Assembly: GCA_030041305.1 (NCBI GenBank)
Contig: JASHOC010000057.1
Span: 1 to 32,783 of the forward strand
Direction: 5' to 3'
Length of the DNA: 32,783 nucleotides
Source of the DNA: Acidobacteriaceae bacterium
Lineage (GTDB): Bacteria; Acidobacteriota; Terriglobia; Terriglobales; Acidobacteriaceae
Positions 7,164-16,146 of the stretch are shown piece after piece. The translations under genes and the position numbers were made by a program. Each line of letters starts with the position of its first letter. Within the stretch, counting starts at the first letter, position 1. The notes beneath the pieces were generated by a model that had not been told where the DNA came from, did not search any database, and saw nothing but the letters and a program-made list of their open reading frames with translations.

Positions 7164-9744
7164 CCGGGCGCTAAGCTGGCGGCGTGCCACGGCCATCGCC
7201 TGGCGCGACCTGAAGTCCGCGCCAGGCAAATTCGCCTTCGTGGTCCTTTCTGTGACCGTGGGCGTGGCGGCGCTGGTGGGGGTGCGCGGACTCAGCGACA
7301 GCTTTCGGCATACCCTCTCCGGCGAGGCGCGCTCGCTCATGGCCGCCGACCTGAGCGCGCACATCTTTCACGCGCCCACGGCCGACGATGCGCGCCGCAT
7401 CGCGGCCATCGCCGCCAAAAATCCCGGGTTGCTCTGCACATGGACGACGGAGACGGTCTCGATGGCCTCGGTGCCGCCGGAGCCGGTGCCGCTTTTGGTC
7501 TCGTTGAAGGCGGTCGATCCCAGCCAATATCCCTATTACGGGCAAGCAGTGCTCGAGCCGGCGATGGGCCTCGACCGGGCGCTTGCGGGCGATTCAGCCG
7601 TGGTCGCGGAAGAGTTTCTTATTCGCATGAACGCCCATGTCGGTCAATCGCTCCGGCTGGGTGGGGTGAGCTTTAGGATCACCTCCATCCTCAAGCAGGA
7701 GCCGGACCGCATCACCGCTGGAGCGGGCCTGGGGCCGCGCGTCATGATCACGCAGGCTTCGCTCCAAAAAACAGGATTGGTGCAGTACGGGAGCCGCGTA
7801 AGCGAGCGGCTCCTGGTCAAGCTGCCCGAGACGCCGCCGCATGGGCTTTCAGCGGATGCGGAGATGACGGCGGTGCGCGCGGAGCTCGAAGCGGCGCTGC
7901 CCGACGCGCAGGTGATGGACTACAAAGAGGGCAATCCGGCGCTGAATCGCGGGCTGGATAACGCGACGTCGCTGTTGAGCCTCATCTGCCTGGTGGCGAT
8001 GGTGCTGGGTGCCATCGGCGTCGCCATGGCCATGCACGCGCACCTCGAGCAGCGCATGGACATGCTTGCGATTTTGAAGTCCCTGGGCGCGAACTCGGGA
8101 GACTTGCTGCGCATTTTTCTACTGCAGACTCTCGGGCTGGGGTTAGCAGGCGTGCTCATCGGCGTGGCTGCAGGCGTGGGTGTAATGGTGGCCTTGCCGG
8201 CGGCCTTTGGTCATCTGCTGCCGATGCAACCGGTGATGTCGTTTCCATGGCAGTCGGCGCTTGCCGGGCTGGCGGTGGGGGTCCTGACCACGCTCCTCTT
8301 TTGCCTGCCGCCGCTCATGGATGTGCGCGGCGTTCGGCCCGTGCTGGTGCTGCGGCGCCTGGTGGAGCGTGGCCCCGAGGGTCTCGCCGGCTGGCTGGCG
8401 CGTTGGTGGGCCCGGCGGCTGCAACTGGGCATCGCCGCTGCTGTGGTTGCGATGCTGGGCGCCATCGCCTGGGGGCTTTCGGAGTCGGCGAAGATGGGCG
8501 CGTGGTTCGCCCTCCTGTTTACCGCCGCGCTCGTGGTTCTATTGGTCATGGCGGCGACGGCGCTCCGCGCACTGCGCTGGCTGCTCGATCGAGTGCGGTT
8601 GCGCCTGTCTTCGTCATTGCGTCACGGATTGGCGAATCTCTACCGGCCGGGGAACCAGTCGGCGCCGGTGCTGGCCGCGTTGGGCACGGGCGTCATGTTG
8701 ATTCTTGCCGTCTATCTGATGGAGGCGGCGCTATTGCGCGATCTGCACGAGACGGCTTCTCCCAAGCTGCCCAACGTTTTTCTCATCGATGTGAGCTCGG
8801 ACGAAGTCGGGGGCGTGCAATCCTTTTTTGCGCACCGGACGGGAGTGACGCAGCCGTTGAACATGATGCCCGTGGTGACGGGGCGGTTCATCTCCATCAA
8901 CGGGCTGCCGGTGGAGCAATTGCACGGCGAGCATTTCCCGCGGCGTTTTTTGGAAAATGCGGAATTGAGCTGGGCCGACGCGCCTCCCGAAGGCGATAGG
9001 GTGAAGCAGGGAGTTTGGTGGAAAGACGCCAATGCTGCTCAGATCGCCGTCGGCCAGGGAGCGGCCAGGCGGCTGCGCCTGGGTTTAGGTTCGGAGATGA
9101 AACTGGAGATCGGCGGCGCGGAGCGGACCTTGCACGTCGCGGCCATCTATCAGGCCGATGGCGAGCACCTGAGCGCGCGCGTCGAGTTTGTGCTGCCTTC
9201 GGCACTGATCGGAAACGATCCGTCGGTCTGGTACGGCGGATTGCACATGCAGCCGAACACGGTGGCGGATATGGAGCGCGCCCTGTTCGCTGCTTATCCA
9301 ACGATTACCGTCATCAATGTGGCCGATGTGCTGGCCCGCATTGAAAGCGTGGTCGACCAGATCACCTTTGTCGTGCGCCTGCTGGCGGCGTTTTCGATTC
9401 TGGCCGGGTTGATGATTCTGGCTTCGAGCATCGCCAGCACGCGCTTCCGGCGCATGCAGGAAGCGGTGGTGTTGAAAACGCTTGGCTCCACCCGCATGCG
9501 CATTGTGCGCACCTTCAGCGTTGAGTTCAGCGTGCTCGGGTTGCTGGGGGCAGTGGTGGGCGTGGTCTTCGCCAACCTGCTCACGCGGGTGCTGCTGCAC
9601 CGGCTGGACGTGCGTTTCCACATCGAATGGGCCGCCACATTGATTGCGCTCCTAGGTACAGCGGTGCTGGCTACGGCGACAGGCTGGATCGCGAGCTACA
9701 GGATTCTTGGCCTGCGCCCGCTGGAAGTCCTTCGCGAAGAATGA
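7156..9744 (+). CDS. FtsX-family ABC permease, YbbP type
   Basis: The 862-residue integral membrane protein has an N-terminal segment (RDLKSAPGKFAFVVLSVTVG) and a large periplasmic region. A first FtsX core lies around residues 265-420 and a central group of hydrophobic segments around 435-560. A second periplasmic region follows, then a C-terminal FtsX core from about 735 with the typical RFRRMQEAVVLKTLGSTR. This duplicated FtsX layout and the length match YbbP-like permeases. The start is the ATG at 7156, overlapping the ATPase by 8 bp, with GAGGAG just upstream. The cargo is unknown; the neighbouring secreted esterase suggests a role in envelope lipid handling, but that is inference from context. 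Confidence 0.9.
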   Translation: MADRALSWRRATAIAWRDLKSAPGKFAFVVLSVTVGVAALVGVRGLSDSFRHTLSGEARSLMAADLSAHIFHAPTADDARRIAAIAAKNPGLLCTWTTETVSMASVPPEPVPLLVSLKAVDPSQYPYYGQAVLEPAMGLDRALAGDSAVVAEEFLIRMNAHVGQSLRLGGVSFRITSILKQEPDRITAGAGLGPRVMITQASLQKTGLVQYGSRVSERLLVKLPETPPHGLSADAEMTAVRAELEAALPDAQVMDYKEGNPALNRGLDNATSLLSLICLVAMVLGAIGVAMAMHAHLEQRMDMLAILKSLGANSGDLLRIFLLQTLGLGLAGVLIGVAAGVGVMVALPAAFGHLLPMQPVMSFPWQSALAGLAVGVLTTLLFCLPPLMDVRGVRPVLVLRRLVERGPEGLAGWLARWWARRLQLGIAAAVVAMLGAIAWGLSESAKMGAWFALLFTAALVVLLVMAATALRALRWLLDRVRLRLSSSLRHGLANLYRPGNQSAPVLAALGTGVMLILAVYLMEAALLRDLHETASPKLPNVFLIDVSSDEVGGVQSFFAHRTGVTQPLNMMPVVTGRFISINGLPVEQLHGEHFPRRFLENAELSWADAPPEGDRVKQGVWWKDANAAQIAVGQGAARRLRLGLGSEMKLEIGGAERTLHVAAIYQADGEHLSARVEFVLPSALIGNDPSVWYGGLHMQPNTVADMERALFAAYPTITVINVADVLARIESVVDQITFVVRLLAAFSILAGLMILASSIASTRFRRMQEAVVLKTLGSTRMRIVRTFSVEFSVLGLLGAVVGVVFANLLTRVLLHRLDVRFHIEWAATLIALLGTAVLATATGWIASYRILGLRPLEVLREE

Positions 9745-9762
9745 GCGCCATGGGCGCGCGCG

Positions 9763-9990
9763 TCAAACCGGCTTTTCGGTCAGAAAAGGTTCCGCTTTGA
9801 GCGAACCGTCGCGCTGCTTAACGAGTATCTGCACCTTGCCTTCGGCCGCGTCCAATTCCTGCTTGCAGGCCGCCGACAAGCCCACGCCCTCTTCAAAAAG
9901 CTTGAGCGACTCTTCGAGCCCCAGATCGCCCTTTTCCAACTGCTCGACAATAGCTTCCAGCTTCTTGAGCGATTCTTCAAACGAGGGCAT
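9763..9990 (-). CDS. xseB: exodeoxyribonuclease VII small subunit
   Basis: The 75-residue protein begins MPSFEESLKKLEAIVEQLE and contains GDLGLEESLKLFEEGVGL, the signature of XseB. This subunit coats the coiled coil of XseA in the exonuclease that degrades single-stranded DNA from both ends. GGAGT eight bases before the ATG at 9990 fixes this start; a GTG at 10011 is in frame but has no ribosome binding site. The large subunit gene is not in the window. It is convergent with the permease gene, 18 bp away. Confidence 0.92.
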   Translation of the reverse strand: MPSFEESLKKLEAIVEQLEKGDLGLEESLKLFEEGVGLSAACKQELDAAEGKVQILVKQRDGSLKAEPFLTEKPV

Positions 9991-10076
9991 GGCGGTTACT
10001 CCGATTTGCACCTAGAAAGTCCGAACTTGACTTAATGCGGCTCGTTTCCTCACAAACTCCGAAGCGGCCAATTCTC

Positions 10077-11954
10077 TCAAGCCTGCATCTCCACCACGCC
10101 GGCGGGCAGTTCTCCGGCCAGAACTTCAGCAGCCGTCGAGTAGCGGCCGAAGGGCGCGCTCACCTGCACGCCTTCTACATAAGGCCGCACCGCCGCCAGC
10201 ATCTCTTGCGCAATGTTGACGCCCTCCTGGCGCGCGGCTTCCGGGGTTTCCGCCTGCGCCATGCGCAGCATGATCTCTTCGGGCATGGAGACGCGCTGGT
10301 CATTTTTCATGTATTCCGCATTGCGCAGGCTGGTGAGCGGCCAGATGCCCGCAATCACAGAAATGTGATGATCCTTAATGCGCTCAAGAAAAGCCTCCAG
10401 CAGGCGCAGGTCGAAAACCGGGCGGGTGATCACATATTCGGCGCCCGCTTCCACTTTATAGGCAAAACGGCGCAGTTCGTTTTCCATATCGGGCGCGCCG
10501 GGATGGGCGGCCACGCCGATGGTGAAGTTTGTGCTCGCGCCGATGGAGTTGGCGCCGATGTCGAGACCGTGATTCAAGCGATACACGATATTGACTAGGC
10601 CAATGGAGTCGACGTCGAAGACCGAAGTCGCATCGGGATAATTGCCGAGCCTGGGCGGATCGCCGGTCACGCAAAGAAGGTTGTGCAGGCCGATCGATGA
10701 GGCGCCGAGCAGATCCGACTGAATCGAAAGCAGGTTGCGATCGCGGCAGGTGTAATGGAGGATGGTTTCGATCCCGGTGTGCTGCTGAATCTGGATGCAC
10801 AGCGTTTGTCCGCTCATCCGGGCCGAGGCTTGCGGCGCATCGTATACGTTGATGGCGTGCGCTCCCAGCCGCGCCAGCATCCGCGCCCCCTCGATTTCCT
10901 GCGAGCAATCAATCCCTTTGGGCGGAACGATCTCCACGAGAGTGAGGAATTTGCCTTCAGCCAGCAACGAGCCGACGTGGGAGCGATGCGCCAGGGGAGC
11001 GGGGGGCGTTTCGGCGATTGGCGCCGGGGCCGCACCAGATACTTGCACATGCGCCTGCTCATCCAGCGCCCGAATGGCCGAGCGCATGGCGCGAATATGG
11101 TTCGGCGTCGTTCCGCAGCAGCCGCCTACAATCTGCACCCCCGCGGCAATCGCCTTGCGCGCAAAACCGGCCATGTACTCCGGCGAAATCAGATAAATAT
11201 TGCGCCCTTCGACCGCCCGCGGCATGCCGGCGTTCGGCATCGCCGCCAGGGGCAGAGTTGTGGCTCCGCGCATGGCTTCGATGGCCGTGAGCACCGTCGC
11301 CGGGCCCGTCGAGCAGTTGACGCCGACCATGGTCGCGCCCCATTCCGTGAGCAGAGCCGCGGCGTTCGCGGGCGACGAGCCGTCGAGACAATCGCCCTCG
11401 TCATCGACGGTGACCATCACCACCACCGGCAGTTCCGGAGCCGCGGCGCGCGCCGCGGTCAGGGCTTCGTGGGCTTCGTTCAGGGCCGGCATGGTTTCCA
11501 CAATCAGCAAATCGACCCCGCTTTCCGCCAGCACTTCGATCTGCTCGGCGAAAGCTTCGCGCGCTTCATCCAGGCCGGTCTTTCCGAGCGGCTCGAGCCT
11601 TGTGCCCAACGGCCCCACCGAGCCTGCCACCCATGCCTCGCCCGCCTGTCTTTCCCGGAAATTTTCGACTGCTTTCCGCGCCAGCCGTACGCCCGCCGCG
11701 TTGATCTCCCTCACCTTGCCGCCCAATCCGTGGCGCGAAAGCCTGAAGCGGTTGGCGCCGAAGGTGTTGGTCTCCAGAATTTCCGCGCCCGCCTGCAGGT
11801 ACTCTTCGTGTACCGAAAGAATCAACCCCGGGTCGGAAAGGTTCAGCTCGTCGTAGCAGCGGTTGATGTACACGCCGCGCGCGTTCAGCACTGTGCCCAT
11901 GGCCCCATCGGCAAGCATGGGATGGCTCAGGTAAATCTCGGCGAATCGCGTCAT
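10077..11954 (-). CDS. fused homocysteine S-methyltransferase / methylenetetrahydrofolate reductase
   Basis: The 625-residue protein joins two enzymes of the methionine-folate cycle. Residues 1-290 form the homocysteine S-methyltransferase barrel, opening with LADGAMGTVL. The three zinc-binding cysteines are at C214 (GVNCSTG), C279 and C280 (GGCCGTTP). Residues about 330-620 form a MetF-type reductase with FLTLVEIVPPKG at its start, LLCVTGDPP and FTIGVAAHPG. The build matches the YitJ-type bifunctional proteins of Bacillus and relatives. One domain reduces methylene-THF to methyl-THF; the other transfers a methyl group to homocysteine. No cobalamin-binding domain is present. The start ATG at 11954 gives the full barrel. 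I saw no SAM riboswitch in the 230 bp upstream. Confidence 0.93.
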   Translation of the reverse strand: MTRFAEIYLSHPMLADGAMGTVLNARGVYINRCYDELNLSDPGLILSVHEEYLQAGAEILETNTFGANRFRLSRHGLGGKVREINAAGVRLARKAVENFRERQAGEAWVAGSVGPLGTRLEPLGKTGLDEAREAFAEQIEVLAESGVDLLIVETMPALNEAHEALTAARAAAPELPVVVMVTVDDEGDCLDGSSPANAAALLTEWGATMVGVNCSTGPATVLTAIEAMRGATTLPLAAMPNAGMPRAVEGRNIYLISPEYMAGFARKAIAAGVQIVGGCCGTTPNHIRAMRSAIRALDEQAHVQVSGAAPAPIAETPPAPLAHRSHVGSLLAEGKFLTLVEIVPPKGIDCSQEIEGARMLARLGAHAINVYDAPQASARMSGQTLCIQIQQHTGIETILHYTCRDRNLLSIQSDLLGASSIGLHNLLCVTGDPPRLGNYPDATSVFDVDSIGLVNIVYRLNHGLDIGANSIGASTNFTIGVAAHPGAPDMENELRRFAYKVEAGAEYVITRPVFDLRLLEAFLERIKDHHISVIAGIWPLTSLRNAEYMKNDQRVSMPEEIMLRMAQAETPEAARQEGVNIAQEMLAAVRPYVEGVQVSAPFGRYSTAAEVLAGELPAGVVEMQA

Positions 11955-12188
11955 GCTGCTGACATGCTATCGCATTGGCGGCATGGACGCATGCGCCGCG
12001 CCGGGGTCCGGGCGTGCTTGCCCGGCGCGGCTCCCGGTGGCGGGGCTGCTTTGTTATACTTCGGGAGTCATAACCTGGTTCATTGACCGGATTGTCCCGG
12101 GGGCTTTGCGCGCTGACCCGGTTCCGTAATCGCTATCAGTTTTGTTTCGGCCGCGGCGTGTCCGCGCCTCCGATCGAGGTAAAGGGTT

Positions 12189-13697
12189 TTGAGGAAACGC
12201 AGTTTTTGGATCAGCGCCGCAGCCGCCCTGGCGTTCGCGATAATTTTGGCAGGTTGTGGCGGCACCTACTATTTTGACGGCCGCACTCTTCCACCCAGCA
12301 AGCTGGTCAATCGCGTGATGATCGCGGTGCAGAATCCCAGCGCCCTGAGCAAGGGCGCGCTCCAGATCGTCGACGCCTATTACGACGAGCGCAGCGGCTA
12401 CAACGGAACTCCCGCGTCGTTTTCGATTTCCGGCTATGGCGGGGCGCTCCCAATCACCATCCAGAACATGCCCGAGGAGCAGCGCGGCGCCGTCTACGGC
12501 TCCGGCGATGGCAGCCTTTCGATCGTCAACTACGCCACCGAAGCCGCCACCAGCAACGCTAGCGGCTTGAGTGGCCTTCAGTCCAGCATCTTCATTACGC
12601 GCAATCAGAACTTTGTTTTTGCCGCCAGCCAGGCTTCCCACGTCCTCACTGTCGCAGCTCAGGGCGGCGGTGCATCCGCTGCCCTGGGGCTGCCTGGCGT
12701 TTACCGCGTCAGCGTGAATCCCGGCGGCACAGTGGCGCTGGCCTTCGTGCAAAACTCAAATTACGCTTACTACCCGCGCGAACTCACCACACCCGAATCT
12801 GTGGCTTATTCGGGAGGTCCCGCGACCTGGCCCAAAGCCGCCATCGATTGCGAACCGCAGAATGCGCCTCTCTGGTGCTTGTTTCAGGTGCAAAGCCCCG
12901 ACCACCTCGACTCAACCGGAAACTACTACGGCGCTCCGTTGACCTTCGACCGTCCCATCAAAGCCGTCTTTTCCGACGACGGCAGCACCGCCTATGTGCT
13001 CAACTGCGGTCCTGAGTGCGGCGGTTCGGCAGCATCCATTACGCCGCTGCCCGTCGCGCCCCTCATTTTCAACGTGGGCGAGAGCTCCGGCCTGCTCCCC
13101 ACACAGGCCGCCATCGGCGCCTGCTCGGCCGCCAACAACGGCAATAATTGCACCTTGCCCATTCCAGGCGGATCCAGCAACGCCCTCGTCGACTCCAGCA
13201 CCATGTACGTCGTGGGCCAGCAGCCGCAGACCATCAGCGGCCAAATCTATTACGGCGGCAATCTCACCGTCCTCAATCTGGCTTCGGGTCCCACCGGCTG
13301 GGCCACCGCCTCCAGCCCGGTTTCGATCAGCGACGGCCAGCCCGGCGCGGTCAGCCGCATGATCGAAGCCGACGACAACACCCTCTGGATCGGCATGCAG
13401 GCATGCACCAACGGCGTGCGCTACGCCACCAATGCGGCCGGCGGCTACGGCTGTCTGACGATGTACAACACGGCGACCAATAGCGTGGTGATGCTTGAGC
13501 CTTACCTTGGCGACGCGACCGGCATCGCCGCGGTTACCGGTTTGCACAAAATCTACACCGCCGAAGGCGGCCAAGTGTACATCTATAAGACAACGGACGG
13601 TACGGCCATCGACAACCAGTATGTGACCGTCACCGGCACGGCCTGGGACGTGGCCTACATGGACGCAACGACCGACGCCGATAACACCGTTTACTGA
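12189..13697 (+). CDS. lipoprotein of unknown function, possible beta-propeller
   Basis: The 502-residue protein starts with a lipoprotein signal (charged MRKR, hydrophobic stretch, then ILAGC with the lipidated Cys at residue 23). The rest is rich in Gly, Ala, Ser, Thr and Tyr with repeating stretches such as VFAASQASHVLTV, AVFSDDGSTAYVLNC and HKIYTAEGGQVYIYKT, each like one blade of a YncE/NHL-type propeller. I do not recognise a named family. The start is a TTG at 12189, with GAGGTAAAG about seven bases upstream. A TATACT box at 12055-12060 could be a -10 element, but no -35 partner is evident. The next gene begins 18 bp after its stop on the same strand, so they may be cotranscribed. Confidence 0.75.
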   Translation: MRKRSFWISAAAALAFAIILAGCGGTYYFDGRTLPPSKLVNRVMIAVQNPSALSKGALQIVDAYYDERSGYNGTPASFSISGYGGALPITIQNMPEEQRGAVYGSGDGSLSIVNYATEAATSNASGLSGLQSSIFITRNQNFVFAASQASHVLTVAAQGGGASAALGLPGVYRVSVNPGGTVALAFVQNSNYAYYPRELTTPESVAYSGGPATWPKAAIDCEPQNAPLWCLFQVQSPDHLDSTGNYYGAPLTFDRPIKAVFSDDGSTAYVLNCGPECGGSAASITPLPVAPLIFNVGESSGLLPTQAAIGACSAANNGNNCTLPIPGGSSNALVDSSTMYVVGQQPQTISGQIYYGGNLTVLNLASGPTGWATASSPVSISDGQPGAVSRMIEADDNTLWIGMQACTNGVRYATNAAGGYGCLTMYNTATNSVVMLEPYLGDATGIAAVTGLHKIYTAEGGQVYIYKTTDGTAIDNQYVTVTGTAWDVAYMDATTDADNTVY

Positions 13698-13715
13698 ACG
13701 CCCTTACTGATTTCC

Positions 13716-14447
13716 ATGCCCGCGGAAGCCGCCGATTTGCGCGCCGATGTATTGGCCATCGCCGCCCATCGCGACGATGTGGAGCAAACCTGCGGCGGCG
13801 CGTTGCTGCGCATGGCCTCCCGCGGTTTGCGCACCGCCATTCTTGACCTGACGCAAGGCGAGGCCGGCACGCGCGGGAGCGCCGAAGTGCGCGCGCGCGA
13901 AGCCGCCGAGGCCGCCCGCCTGCTTGGAGTTGGCTGGCGCGAGGCGCTTGCGCTTCCTGACGGGGCCATCGAAAACACGCTGCCCAACCGCATGGAAATC
14001 GTGCGCGTGCTGCGCCGCCTGCGCCCGCGCGTCGTCATTCTGCCCTATTGGCAGGCGCGCCATCCCGATCACGCCATCACGGCAACCATTGGCCACGACG
14101 CATGTTTTCTCTCCGGGCTGAGGAAGTTCGATACCGGCGCGGAGCCGCACCGTCCCTTCAAAATCGTCTACGCCAGCCTCTACGCCGACGTGCGCCCCAG
14201 CTTCGTCGTCGATATCTCGCCGTTTATCGAACAGCGCCATCGGGCGCTCATGGCCTATCGCTCGCAATACGCCAACCAGTCTGCCGGCAGCGGCCTGTTT
14301 GTTCCTGAAGAAGAGATTCGCGAGCGCACCTTCGCCGAGGTGCGCCACTACGGTTTGTTGGCCGGCGTCCGCTATGGCGAGCCGTTCGTGCAGAAGGAAG
14401 TGGGCCTCGTGGACGACCTCACGCTGTTGCCGGTGCAATCGATGTGA
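13716..14447 (+). CDS. bshB1: bacillithiol biosynthesis deacetylase, LmbE/PIG-L family
   Basis: The 243-residue protein has the LmbE zinc deacetylase fold with the BshB1 hallmarks DLTQGEAGTRGS, AAEAARLLGV, LPDGAIENT and RHPDHAITATIGHDACFLSGLRKF. BshB1 removes the acetyl group from GlcNAc-malate in bacillithiol synthesis. The metal and catalytic residues are kept: His18, Asp20, Asp21 and the HPDH at 116-119. The usual AHPDD reads AHRDD here, with Arg19 for Pro. There is no good ribosome binding site before the ATG at 13716, consistent with coupling to the lipoprotein gene 18 bp upstream. Thioredoxin follows 250 bp downstream. The glycosyltransferase and ligase (bshA, bshC) are not in the window, so the pathway assignment rests on sequence motifs. 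Confidence 0.85.
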   Translation: MPAEAADLRADVLAIAAHRDDVEQTCGGALLRMASRGLRTAILDLTQGEAGTRGSAEVRAREAAEAARLLGVGWREALALPDGAIENTLPNRMEIVRVLRRLRPRVVILPYWQARHPDHAITATIGHDACFLSGLRKFDTGAEPHRPFKIVYASLYADVRPSFVVDISPFIEQRHRALMAYRSQYANQSAGSGLFVPEEEIRERTFAEVRHYGLLAGVRYGEPFVQKEVGLVDDLTLLPVQSM

Positions 14448-14455
14448 ATCGGGGC

Positions 14456-14497
14456 GCGACGAAGTGTGGTAAAGCTGCGACGAAGCACGGTGAAGCT
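14456..14497. repeat. two 21-bp imperfect tandem units
   Basis: Two adjacent 21-bp units each start GCGACGAAG and end AAGCT, differing at four positions. They lie just after the bshB1 stop codon, in the 253-bp gap before thioredoxin. No function is evident. Confidence 0.6.
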
Positions 14498-14700
14498 GGG
14501 AATCGGATCGCGAATCAACACTGATCGCAATCCGCCCGTTGGTCCCAAACCCTCTCTTTTCATCGATCGCGACCCGGTCGAGCCCGCGAATGGCGGGCGG
14601 CATCGAGCCGGGGCCGGGGTTGCGACTTCCGGGCCTACCCCCGCATCCATATATGGTGGTTCCTGTACACTGATACGCGTGCGGGTCCGCGAGGAGGATC

Positions 14701-15033
14701 ATGGCTGGGCTAGGCGTTTTTGAAGTCAACGATGCAAACTTCGACGAGGAAGTGCTGCGCAGTGAGCAGCCGGTGCTGGTGGATTTCTGGGCGGTGTGGT
14801 GTGGCCCCTGCAAGGCCATTGCGCCCATCGTGGATGGGGTGGCGCAAAACTACGCCGGCAAGCTGAAAGTGGCGAAGGTCAACGTGGACGAGAACGGCGC
14901 TACGCCCTCCCGCTATGGAATTCGCGGAATTCCCGCGCTGCTGTTTTTCAAGGACGGAAAAGTGGCCGACCAAATTGTGGGTTACGTGCCCAAAGACGTG
15001 ATTGAGGCGAAGATTCAGCGCCTGCTCGCGTAA
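14701..15033 (+). CDS. thioredoxin
   Basis: At 110 residues this is a standard cytoplasmic thioredoxin. The redox motif WCGPCK, with VLVDFWAVWCGPCKAIAP around it, and the cis-proline in GIRGIPALLFF are intact. VGYVPKDVIEAKI closes the fold. It reduces protein disulfides with electrons from thioredoxin reductase. GAGGAGG five to six bases before the ATG at 14701 is a near-ideal ribosome binding site, suggesting high expression. The 253 bp upstream contain TACACT at 14666-14671, a possible -10 box without a clear -35. Its position beside bshB1 groups two thiol-redox functions. Confidence 0.95.
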   Translation: MAGLGVFEVNDANFDEEVLRSEQPVLVDFWAVWCGPCKAIAPIVDGVAQNYAGKLKVAKVNVDENGATPSRYGIRGIPALLFFKDGKVADQIVGYVPKDVIEAKIQRLLA

Positions 15034-15099
15034 GGCGCCAACTCGACCACTTAATCGCCCGCAGGTAACGCCGATCCGCCAGGCTCTCAGGCCAGGCTC

Positions 15100-15480
15100 T
15101 CAGCCGCCGCTCCGGAACCGAATGATCCGCCGCCGATCCCGTTTGGAGGGACGGCGGTCGGGCAGAGGCGTGAATTCCTGCATCGCCTTCCGTTCTTCGG
15201 CCAGCCGCAACCACGCCTCGCGGCTGGCTTCGCTTTCACGATAAAGGGTCTGCGCAACCGCCGCCGGTCCGCGCATGGCGCTCACTTCGAGCACTTCAAT
15301 TTCGTAGACGCCGCTTTCGTTCTCGACGCGCAACCAGTCGCCGGCGCGGACTTCGCGGGCTGGCTTAGCCCTCAGTCCATTCGACGTGACACGCCCTAAC
15401 TCACAGGCGCGACCGGCGAGCGCCCGGGTTTTGAAAAAGCGAGCCGCCCAGAGCCACTTGTCCATGCGCACCGAGCTCAT
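15100..15480 (-). CDS. S4-domain RNA-binding protein, Hsp15 type
   Basis: The 126-residue protein begins with an S4 domain: MDKWLWAARFFKTRALA, then GRVTSNGLRAKPAREVRAGD. A basic tail is rich in Arg and Lys (RRPSKRDRRRIIRFR). This is the Hsp15/HslR pattern, whose members bind stalled 50S subunits carrying nascent chains. The ATG at 15480 has GAGGA eight bases upstream and is preferred over Met6. It is convergent with thioredoxin and 51 bp downstream of the unknown gene at 15532-15861 on the same strand, so the two may share a transcript. Confidence 0.87.
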   Translation of the reverse strand: MSSVRMDKWLWAARFFKTRALAGRACELGRVTSNGLRAKPAREVRAGDWLRVENESGVYEIEVLEVSAMRGPAAVAQTLYRESEASREAWLRLAEERKAMQEFTPLPDRRPSKRDRRRIIRFRSGG

Positions 15481-15531
15481 GGCCGTCTTCCTCAGAGAAA
15501 TGCGCGCTCGGCAGATGCGGCGCGGACTGAC

Positions 15532-15861
15532 TTACGGCTTGGTCTCCGCCTTCCAAATGTAGAGGAACTCGGCATCACTCGAAGTGGCGACGTCGATCCC
15601 ACGCTGGCGAGTAGCCCGGTTCAATGCGGAGCGAATGTTCTCTTTGGTGTCCGGCAGAGCGCTTAGCGGAACCTTCAAGGCGCTTCCGGGCTTGAGCCGG
15701 TCGATGTCGCGCAAGAGCCTGGTTACGATCCGCTTGTGCTTTCCATCCCGCCCTTTCGGGACCTGGTCCTGAAGGATCGACGGGAAACTCATCGCATCAG
15801 TTGGCGCTCCCTGCATGGCTGGCGCCTCCTCAATCCTTAGTGCTTGAGCCTGTTTGACCAT
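15532..15861 (-). CDS. protein of unknown function, 109 residues
   Basis: I do not recognise this family. The first about 35 residues look disordered. From GRDGKHKRIVTRLLRDIDRL onward the protein is compact and basic, with two predicted helices (about 42-55 and 73-88) around a short strand. It ends with a strand-like EFLYIWKAE, a small alpha/beta fold perhaps able to bind nucleic acid. The ATG at 15861 has only a weak ribosome binding site; Met16 at 15816 is an alternative start. A sigma-54-like promoter lies 123 bp upstream on the same strand. The S4 gene follows after 51 bp. Coding is supported by the conserved-looking core and the promoter, not by homology. Confidence 0.6.
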   Translation of the reverse strand: MVKQAQALRIEEAPAMQGAPTDAMSFPSILQDQVPKGRDGKHKRIVTRLLRDIDRLKPGSALKVPLSALPDTKENIRSALNRATRQRGIDVATSSDAEFLYIWKAETKP

Positions 15862-15983
15862 CCGACTGTACCCACTTAGAGTGCACCCATCGCAAGAAAT
15901 GTTGCACTAACGTATGACTAAATTTTCGTAAATCTAGCGCTCAAGTAAAATTATAGTGATAGATCGATATCTTCGCAACTGTT

Positions 15984-15999
15984 TGCAGGTAACGTGCCA
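15984..15999 (-). promoter_or_regulatory. sigma-54 (RpoN)-like promoter
   Basis: Read on the minus strand, TGGCACG (15999-15993), four bases, then CTGCA (15988-15984) matches the RpoN consensus TGGCACG-N4-TTGCA at eleven of twelve fixed bases, with the required GG-to-GC spacing. Transcription would begin near 15973 and give a leader of about 112 nt before the 109-residue gene. RpoN needs an enhancer-binding activator; no such gene is in the window. Confidence 0.55.
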
Positions 16000-16146
16000 C
16001 CATATGAAACTCTTATTCTTCGCGCGATTGGATAACTTTTCCGTACCCTGCGGCATCAGCATGATCGGCCATTGCTACGGTTTCTCAACGATTTCCCCCC
16101 GTATCGGCGAAACCCTGCTACGGTCTTAAGCAGAGGTAAAAATCAG

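Noticed and set aside
11955..12188. SAM riboswitch before the methionine/folate enzyme
   Set aside because: No conserved SAM-I core is visible on the minus strand; the region is GC-rich with unrelated small inverted repeats.
15941..15970. FliA-like promoter TCAAGTAA ... ATCGATAT before the first receiver
   Set aside because: The spacing is 14 bases instead of 11 and the -10 half is poor.
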